Shown piece after piece: positions 6,386 to 11,184 of a stretch of 11,184 bases of DNA (its first letter is position 1; each line of letters begins with the position of its first letter). A program made the position numbers and the translations under genes. The notes under the pieces are model-generated. The model had not been told where the DNA came from. It worked only from the letters and a program-made list of their open reading frames with translations, and made no database searches. This DNA is from an uncultured Selenomonadaceae bacterium (lineage in GTDB: Bacteria; Bacillota; Negativicutes; Selenomonadales; Selenomonadaceae). The stretch spans positions 1 through 11,184 of the forward strand of contig CAJOOE010000088.1 in NCBI GenBank assembly GCA_905236145.1, given 5' to 3'.

Positions 6386-6766
6386 TCAAATTTGTCTGAC
6401 AAGTATGCGGGAGCCGTCAACATTTATTACTTTGACTATATCGCCCTGCTTTACAAAATTTCCTTCCGTCACCACGTCCAAAGGCTCGCCTTCGACCGTT
6501 ATCGTTCCCGCCGGTCGCAAATCCGTCGTACAAACTCCGAACGCTCCCAAATATTTGCTTTTGTCGATATTGCTCGTATAGCCGTCCCTGTTATTTTGCC
6601 GCTCGTCCAAAATCAAATCGTCAAGCATATTTGAATTTTTTACGGAACTCCGGTTGCCGATATATGCGACGATTACCAGACCGATAACCGCTATTCCCGC
6701 CATTGCGTAACAGGCAAAAGATACAAGTGCGGCATTTGCACCCGCAAAAATTTGAATACTCGACAT
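6386..6766 (-). CDS. Short membrane-anchored NfeD-domain protein
   Basis: The 126-residue product has a hydrophobic N-terminal segment (about 9-36), long enough for one helix or a tight hairpin. A polar linker (37-70) follows, then an OB-fold NfeD C-terminal domain (about 73-126) with TTDLRPAGTITVEGEPLDVV, which fits the conserved LRPxG...G...DV pattern. NfeD proteins usually partner with SPFH/flotillin proteins in membrane microdomains or with membrane serine proteases; no such partner is in the window. The ATG at 6766 is chosen because GGGGGGAA lies just upstream; a TTG at 6808 would add 14 residues across that site and is rejected. It follows the ahcY-family gene by 47 bases in the same direction and is probably the last gene of that transcript. 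Confidence 0.85.
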   Translation of the reverse strand: MSSIQIFAGANAALVSFACYAMAGIAVIGLVIVAYIGNRSSVKNSNMLDDLILDERQNNRDGYTSNIDKSKYLGAFGVCTTDLRPAGTITVEGEPLDVVTEGNFVKQGDIVKVINVDGSRILVRQI

Positions 6767-6813
6767 TGACGATTCCCCCCTGAAAAAAATTTTTTGTAAC
6801 GACGGCAATTTTT

Positions 6814-8052
6814 TTAAAGTCCCAAATATTTCCGCTGTTCTTCCGTCAAAGTGTCAATTTTTACTCCCAGCGAATCAAGTTTTATTTCGGCAATTTTCGT
6901 GTTAATCTCCTCCGGCATGAGATAAACTTTGTTTTCAAGTTTTTCGTGATTGTGGAGAAGGTGAGCGACGCTGAAAAATTGAACGGCAAAACTCAAGTCC
7001 ATTATTTCCGCCGGATGACCGTCGCCGGACGCAAGATTTACCAGTCGTCCTTCAGCAAGCAAATAAATTTTTCTGCCGTCCTCCTGCAGGAATTCTTCGA
7101 CATTTCTGCGGACTTCCTTCCTGCTCACGGAAATTTTTTCAAGGTCGGGAATATTTATTTCAACGTCGAAATGTCCCGCATTTGCAAGCATCGCCCCGTT
7201 TTTCATCAGCGGAAAATGTTCGCCGGTTATAACGTCTTTATCTCCCGTCAAAGTCAGGAAAATATCTCCGATCTTCGCCGCCTCGCTCATCGGCATCACC
7301 CGGAAACCGTCGCAGACCGCCTCAATGGCTTTAATCGGATCCACTTCCGTCACAACGACATTTGCCCCCAAGCCTTTTGCCCTCATGGCACCGCCTTTGC
7401 CGCACCAGCCGTAACCGGCAATTACAACGGTTTTTCCGGCGATAACCAAATTTGTCGTTCGCATAATTCCGTCCCAAGTCGATTGACCGGTACCGTAGCG
7501 ATTGTCGAAAAGGTATTTGCAGTAAGCGTCATTTGCCGCAATCATCGGAAAGGCAAGCTCGCCGCTCTTCGCCAATGCCCGATTACGCAAAACGCCGGTC
7601 GTGGTTTCTTCCGACCCGCCGATAATTTTTTTCAATCCGTCGCGTCGCGTCGTGTGCAGAAGGTTCACCAAGTCCCCGCCGTCGTCAATCAACAAATCCG
7701 GCTCGAAGTCGATTATTTTGTTGAGATAATTTTCGTATTCCTCCGCCGTGCAATCATAACTTGCAAAAACCGTCACACCGTCCTCGACAAGTGCGGCGGC
7801 AACGTCGTCTTGCGTGGAAAGGGGATTGCTGCCGGTTATCGCAACTTCCGCTCCGGCGTGCATAAAAACCTCAGCCATGTAAGCCGTCTTTGCTTCAAGA
7901 TGCAAAACTATTGCAAGTTTTTTTCCGGCGAAGGGTTTGGACTTTGAAAATTCCCGGTCGATCGCCGACATTACCGGCATAAAATTTTTTACCCATTCGA
8001 TTTTTGCATGACCGCCGGGAGCAAGCGAAATATCTTTTACCATTGATTCCAT
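6814..8052 (-). CDS. ahcY: Adenosylhomocysteinase family protein, with HxExK motif
   Basis: Members of this NAD-dependent family cleave S-adenosylhomocysteine to homocysteine and adenosine, removing the inhibitory by-product of SAM-dependent methylation. The 412 residues match the shorter bacterial/archaeal form without the roughly 40-residue insert. Visible are GGSEETTTG (145-153), the substrate/NAD region from FPMIAANDAYCKYLFDNR (168-185) with Lys179 and Asp183, and the Rossmann loop GYGWCGKG (213-220). Residues 51-55 read HLEAK. This HxExK form, in place of HxTxQ/E, has been linked to enzymes preferring S-inosylhomocysteine, so substrate choice is uncertain. The C-terminus ends KYLGL rather than in the usual YRY-like tail of the longer enzymes. 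AGGT lies eight bases before the ATG. sbcC ends 16 bases upstream, so the two are likely cotranscribed. Confidence 0.93.
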   Translation of the reverse strand: MESMVKDISLAPGGHAKIEWVKNFMPVMSAIDREFSKSKPFAGKKLAIVLHLEAKTAYMAEVFMHAGAEVAITGSNPLSTQDDVAAALVEDGVTVFASYDCTAEEYENYLNKIIDFEPDLLIDDGGDLVNLLHTTRRDGLKKIIGGSEETTTGVLRNRALAKSGELAFPMIAANDAYCKYLFDNRYGTGQSTWDGIMRTTNLVIAGKTVVIAGYGWCGKGGAMRAKGLGANVVVTEVDPIKAIEAVCDGFRVMPMSEAAKIGDIFLTLTGDKDVITGEHFPLMKNGAMLANAGHFDVEINIPDLEKISVSRKEVRRNVEEFLQEDGRKIYLLAEGRLVNLASGDGHPAEIMDLSFAVQFFSVAHLLHNHEKLENKVYLMPEEINTKIAEIKLDSLGVKIDTLTEEQRKYLGL

Positions 8053-8068
8053 AATTTTTTACCTCCGA

Positions 8069-10723
8069 TCAAAATGTTGCATAACTGCCGTGTTTTGTTT
8101 TCGTCACCGTCAATTTTACGGGAATTTGTTGTTTCAATTCTTCGACGTGTGAAATTATTCCCACCAATTTGCCGCCCTGCCCGAGTTCGAGCAGAGCCTT
8201 CATTGCCGTGTCCAAAGTTTCGGTGTCAAGTGTTCCGAATCCTTCATCTATAAAAATTGTGTCCAATTTTATGCCGCCCGTCGTATTTTTTACGGTCGCG
8301 GCAAGCCCCAGAGCCAGTGCCAGCGAGGCGAGGAAAGATTCGCCGCCGGAAAGAGTTTCGACCGGGCGTGAATTTCCGGTGTAAAAGTCGTGAATTTCAA
8401 GATTTAATCCGGCAGTCGCCGCCCTTGTTTTCCCGGCATCTTTTGCCACAAGTTTGTAACGCCCGTCGCTCATCTTCTCAAGCCGGTTATTTGCCTCGTT
8501 GACAATTTCCCGGAACATCGCCCGGAGATGATAACGCCGGAAAGAAATTTTTTGCTTGGTGTCAATCCCGCGAGAAACATTTGAAAGGCGTGTCCACATA
8601 TTCGCAATTTTTTCGGTGTCTGAAATTTTTGTACCGAGTTCTTCAATTTTTTCCCGCCGACTTTTCAAGGCGTTCAAATTATTTTCTGCGGCGGACTCTG
8701 CACGAATCGCGGTTTCATAGTCGTTTTTCAAAGTTTCCGCCTTCTCTCTCAAATCCGGGAGATCGGGCTTGACCTTGCCTTCGATTTTTTTTGCAAGTTC
8801 TTCACAATATTTTTTCGCGGACTTCAATTTTCCTTCTTCTTCCGATTTTTCGCCGTTCTTGCCGTGAAAAAATTCTTCCGCTTTCTTCCGTGCGTCCTCA
8901 AGATTTTTTTTCAAAATTTGAGCCGCTTGCAAGTCTTTCGTCAATTTTTCCGGATTGTCGGCGTATTCTTCCGGGATAAGTTTTTGCTTTTCCGCGACCG
9001 TTCCCCTCAAAGTTGCCGCCGCCTTTGATTTTTCGTCGAAATTCTTTTTCGTCGTTTCCGCACTTTTCAAGGCGTTTTCGGTACATTCTTTGCCCCGCTC
9101 CATTCTTTCGCGGGTATGTTTCAAAAGTTCTTCGTCTTTCTTCGCCTTTTCAAAATTTTCTTGAGCGGTTTTCAAGTCTGAAGTGTCCGAAAAACTTTCA
9201 AGCATTTCCCGCGAATTTTTCAATCTTTCGCCGGCAGTCGCAAAAATTTTTTCCGCTTTCGACTTCTCCGCCTCAAAATTTTTTGCCGCAATTTCCGCCT
9301 CTTTAATCTGATTTTCCGTCGGGACAATTTCCTTGCTCACGGCTTTTTGCGGGTGATGAGTGGAGCCGCAGACCGGGCAAGGCTTGCCTTCCTCCAAAGT
9401 CGCCGCCAAAATCGCCGCACTTCCCTCTTTTTGCAAATATCGAAGTTGTTCGAGTTTTTTTTGAGCCGCCTTGTAATTTTCTTCTGCGGCGGCAAATTTT
9501 TTTTCGGCAAGTTTTGATTCGTTTTCAAGTTTTGAAATGTTCTTTAAAATTTCGTCGCGTTTCTCGGCGTCCGTCAATTTTTGTTTGGCAATCACAAGAT
9601 TTTTTCCGGCGTCGCGTAATTCTTTCTCCTGCGTTTTCAATGTGTTCATGGTTTCTTCGCAGGCTTTTATGTAATCGTCGGATTTTTTTACTTTGCCGGA
9701 CAAAATTTTTTCTTCCTCTTCGACAGCCGCAAGTTTTTTCTTTTCCGCAAAAAAATCTTGTATGACTTTTGAAATTTCCGTCAGCCGAATTATTTTTCCT
9801 TTGAGTTCTTCGACTTCCGGCTCTTGAGATTTCCGCTTGTCAAATTCGACTTTCGCCCGCTCAAGTTCGCCGCAAATTTTTTTCAACTTCTCCTCCGACT
9901 CTTTGACTTCGCCGGATTTTTTCGCGAAGTTTTCAAAATCTTTGTCAAGCAATTCGGCTGCGGTCAAATTTTTCCCGGCATCGTCCGAAAGTTTTTTTGT
10001 TTCCGCGACTTTTGATTTGAAGGCGGCAAGGGACTTTTCAAGTTTTTCTGCAAGTTCCGGAATCATCTTCAAGTTAAATGCTTCCGCAGAAATTCCGGAA
10101 ACCGATTGAATTTCATTCAAATAATTTTTTTGCAAGTCAATCAGCTTTTTGACTTCAAAATTTAAGTCGTCGGATTTCTTTTTCAAATTTTCCTCAATCA
10201 ACTTGTAAACATTTGCGTCGAAAATCAAATTTAAAAGTTCTTCCCTGTCGTCCGATTTCGCCGTCAAAAATTTTTTGAAATCGCCCTGCGGCAAAATTAC
10301 GACCTGCCGGAATTGCTTGCACTCAAAGCCGAGCAATTCTTCAACCAGCGGCGTAACTTCCGCAGATTTTTCGGAAATTTTTTCGTCGCCGCAAAAAAGT
10401 TCGGCAGTCATATTTTTTATACCGTCCTGCTTGGGCAAACGACGCACCCGGTAAATTTTTTCGCCGAGTCGGAAAGTGAAATCGACTTCCGTTTTCAAAT
10501 TTTTTTCCGCATGTTCCGAACGCATCATGGCACCTTTTCTGTCGCCGCCGGAAGTTTCGTCGTAAAGTGCGTAACAAATTGCGTCCAAAATCGTCGTCTT
10601 GCCGGAGCCGGTCGCACCGTGAATCAGGAAAAAATTTTCTTTTCCCAATCCCTTTTCAAAATCCAAATCTACTTCGCCGGCAAAGGCTCCGAACGCCTTC
10701 ATTTTCAATTTTAACGGTTTCAT
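8069..10723 (-). CDS. sbcC: SbcC-type exonuclease ATPase subunit (Rad50-like)
   Basis: SbcC is the SMC/Rad50-type ATPase that, with the nuclease SbcD, forms an ATP-dependent double-strand exonuclease and hairpin endonuclease acting on palindromes and blocked ends. The 884 residues are somewhat short for the family, often about 1000 or more, mainly in the coiled coil. The Walker A is GATGSGKT (36-43) and the Q-loop lies near LPQGDF (144-149). A long K/E-rich coiled coil is interrupted by the zinc hook CPVC (449-452) and resumes to about 700. The signature LSGGES is at 791-796, Walker B IFIDEG at 823-828 and the switch His at 859. GAGGG lies seven bases before the ATG, overlapping the stop of the 86-residue gene. 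sbcD, normally immediately upstream, is missing here. Confidence 0.96.
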   Translation of the reverse strand: MKPLKLKMKAFGAFAGEVDLDFEKGLGKENFFLIHGATGSGKTTILDAICYALYDETSGGDRKGAMMRSEHAEKNLKTEVDFTFRLGEKIYRVRRLPKQDGIKNMTAELFCGDEKISEKSAEVTPLVEELLGFECKQFRQVVILPQGDFKKFLTAKSDDREELLNLIFDANVYKLIEENLKKKSDDLNFEVKKLIDLQKNYLNEIQSVSGISAEAFNLKMIPELAEKLEKSLAAFKSKVAETKKLSDDAGKNLTAAELLDKDFENFAKKSGEVKESEEKLKKICGELERAKVEFDKRKSQEPEVEELKGKIIRLTEISKVIQDFFAEKKKLAAVEEEEKILSGKVKKSDDYIKACEETMNTLKTQEKELRDAGKNLVIAKQKLTDAEKRDEILKNISKLENESKLAEKKFAAAEENYKAAQKKLEQLRYLQKEGSAAILAATLEEGKPCPVCGSTHHPQKAVSKEIVPTENQIKEAEIAAKNFEAEKSKAEKIFATAGERLKNSREMLESFSDTSDLKTAQENFEKAKKDEELLKHTRERMERGKECTENALKSAETTKKNFDEKSKAAATLRGTVAEKQKLIPEEYADNPEKLTKDLQAAQILKKNLEDARKKAEEFFHGKNGEKSEEEGKLKSAKKYCEELAKKIEGKVKPDLPDLREKAETLKNDYETAIRAESAAENNLNALKSRREKIEELGTKISDTEKIANMWTRLSNVSRGIDTKQKISFRRYHLRAMFREIVNEANNRLEKMSDGRYKLVAKDAGKTRAATAGLNLEIHDFYTGNSRPVETLSGGESFLASLALALGLAATVKNTTGGIKLDTIFIDEGFGTLDTETLDTAMKALLELGQGGKLVGIISHVEELKQQIPVKLTVTKTKHGSYATF

Positions 10724-10736
10724 AAAAATTCCCTCG

Positions 10737-10997
10737 TCAATAAATGTGATATTCTTTCCAAGGAATTTGATCCAAGCGTATACTTTTCAAAAATTCCACA
10801 ATGTCCCGCCGCCCGTAAAAATGCGGCGTTCCGTTTGAATCCTGCGACATCAAAATTATCGGCATATTCGGGAAAAAGTAAGAGAGTTCGTGACGCACCT
10901 GCATGGCTCTTGCGGTATAATTTGTCACCGTCTGTTTTACCGCAACGATTGCAAAAGTTACGCCTTGTTCGATTATTACCGCACCTTGAATTTTCAT
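10737..10997 (-). CDS. Conserved-looking 86-residue protein of unknown function
   Basis: I do not recognise the family. The product begins with a hydrophobic beta-like stretch, GAVIIEQGVTFAIVAVKQTV (about 4-23). A helical section with MQVRHEL follows, then FFPNMPIILMSQD, a short FYGRRDIVEFL segment and an aromatic, charged C-terminus (WKEYHIY). There is no signal peptide, membrane helix or metal motif; the alternating strands and helices suggest a small soluble alpha/beta domain. The ATG follows AAGGAG, which overlaps the stop codon of the CorC-like gene, and its own stop lies 13 bases before sbcC. This tight packing supports it being real and coupled to both neighbours. A 95-codon frame on the same strand over this interval is a shadow without such signals. 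Confidence 0.75.
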   Translation of the reverse strand: MKIQGAVIIEQGVTFAIVAVKQTVTNYTARAMQVRHELSYFFPNMPIILMSQDSNGTPHFYGRRDIVEFLKSIRLDQIPWKEYHIY

Positions 10998-11003
10998 GCC
11001 GGC

Positions 11004-11184
11004 TCACTCCTTCGTTTCCGCAGTTTCTTCGGAAATTTTTTTCGGCAACCTGATTAAAACTCTTGTTATTCTCACGCCGTCAATTTCTTCGACAAAAAAG
11101 CCGGCGCCGTCGTAAGATGCCGTTTGACCGATTTGCGGCTCTCCGCCGAGCCTGTCATAAAGCCAGCCGCCGATCGTGTCAACG
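11004..11184 (-). CDS. C-terminal end of a CorC/HlyC-family (CNNM-like) membrane protein, partial
   Basis: The last 59 codons and the stop of a gene entering from the right edge are visible. The peptide starts VDTIGGWLYDRLGGEPQIGQ, continues with a YDGAGFFVEEIDG segment and RITRVLIRLPKK, and ends in a charged tail. This is the pattern of the CorC/HlyC C-terminal domain found after the DUF21 membrane domain and CBS pair in hemolysin-III-unrelated HlyC/CorC transporters, which are linked to magnesium or cobalt efflux. The N-terminal domains are outside the window, so the assignment rests on the C-terminal domain alone. Its stop is embedded in the ribosome binding region of the following 86-residue gene. 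Confidence 0.8.
   Translation of the reverse strand, partial: VDTIGGWLYDRLGGEPQIGQTASYDGAGFFVEEIDGVRITRVLIRLPKKISEETAETKE

Noticed and set aside
6767..6813. Terminator between the ahcY-family gene and nfeD
   Set aside because: The only structure is an A/T palindrome without a GC stem, so readthrough into nfeD is more likely.
6946..7947. 333-codon open frame on the plus strand over the ahcY-family gene
   Set aside because: It is long, but fully antisense to a gene with clear catalytic motifs; the product matches no family I know and there is no start signal.
10720..11007. 95-codon frame on the minus strand overlapping the 86-residue gene
   Set aside because: It overlaps the sbcC start and the CorC-like stop in another frame, and its predicted start lacks a spaced ribosome binding site.

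Overview
The window is an AT-rich, gene-dense bacterial chromosomal segment with AGGAGG-type ribosome binding sites, short intergenic gaps and several TTG starts. The pyrH-frr-uppS cluster, the MetA type and the general style point to Bacillota, perhaps a Negativicutes-like anaerobe. The lineage is inferred from gene content and was not tested. No mobile element, CRISPR array, tRNA, rRNA or prophage signal was seen. Nothing is convincingly a new multi-gene system; the interest lies in atypical versions of known proteins.

Left part (1-3456). An octamer tandem repeat and a hairpin lie downstream of ychF (minus strand). Divergent from ychF is pyrH-frr-uppS (plus strand): UMP kinase, ribosome recycling factor and undecaprenyl diphosphate synthase, closed by a rho-independent terminator.

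Middle part (3457-6004). Read leftwards from a good extended -10 promoter are a small HydF-like GTPase domain protein, a secreted protein resembling two surface-adhesin-E-type modules, and metA. MetA carries the glutamate that predicts acetyl-CoA use. The GTPase promoter is back to back with a promoter for hypA, a nickel-insertion hydrogenase/urease maturation protein on the plus strand.

Right part (6017-11184). hypA converges on a leftward gene string that enters from the right edge: the C-terminus of a CorC/HlyC-type membrane protein, an 86-aa protein of unknown function, sbcC (without sbcD beside it), an adenosylhomocysteinase-family gene with an HxExK substrate motif, and a short membrane-anchored NfeD-domain protein. 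The first four are very tightly spaced, so they are probably one transcript. metA and the ahcY-family gene both feed methionine/SAM metabolism but belong to different transcription units.
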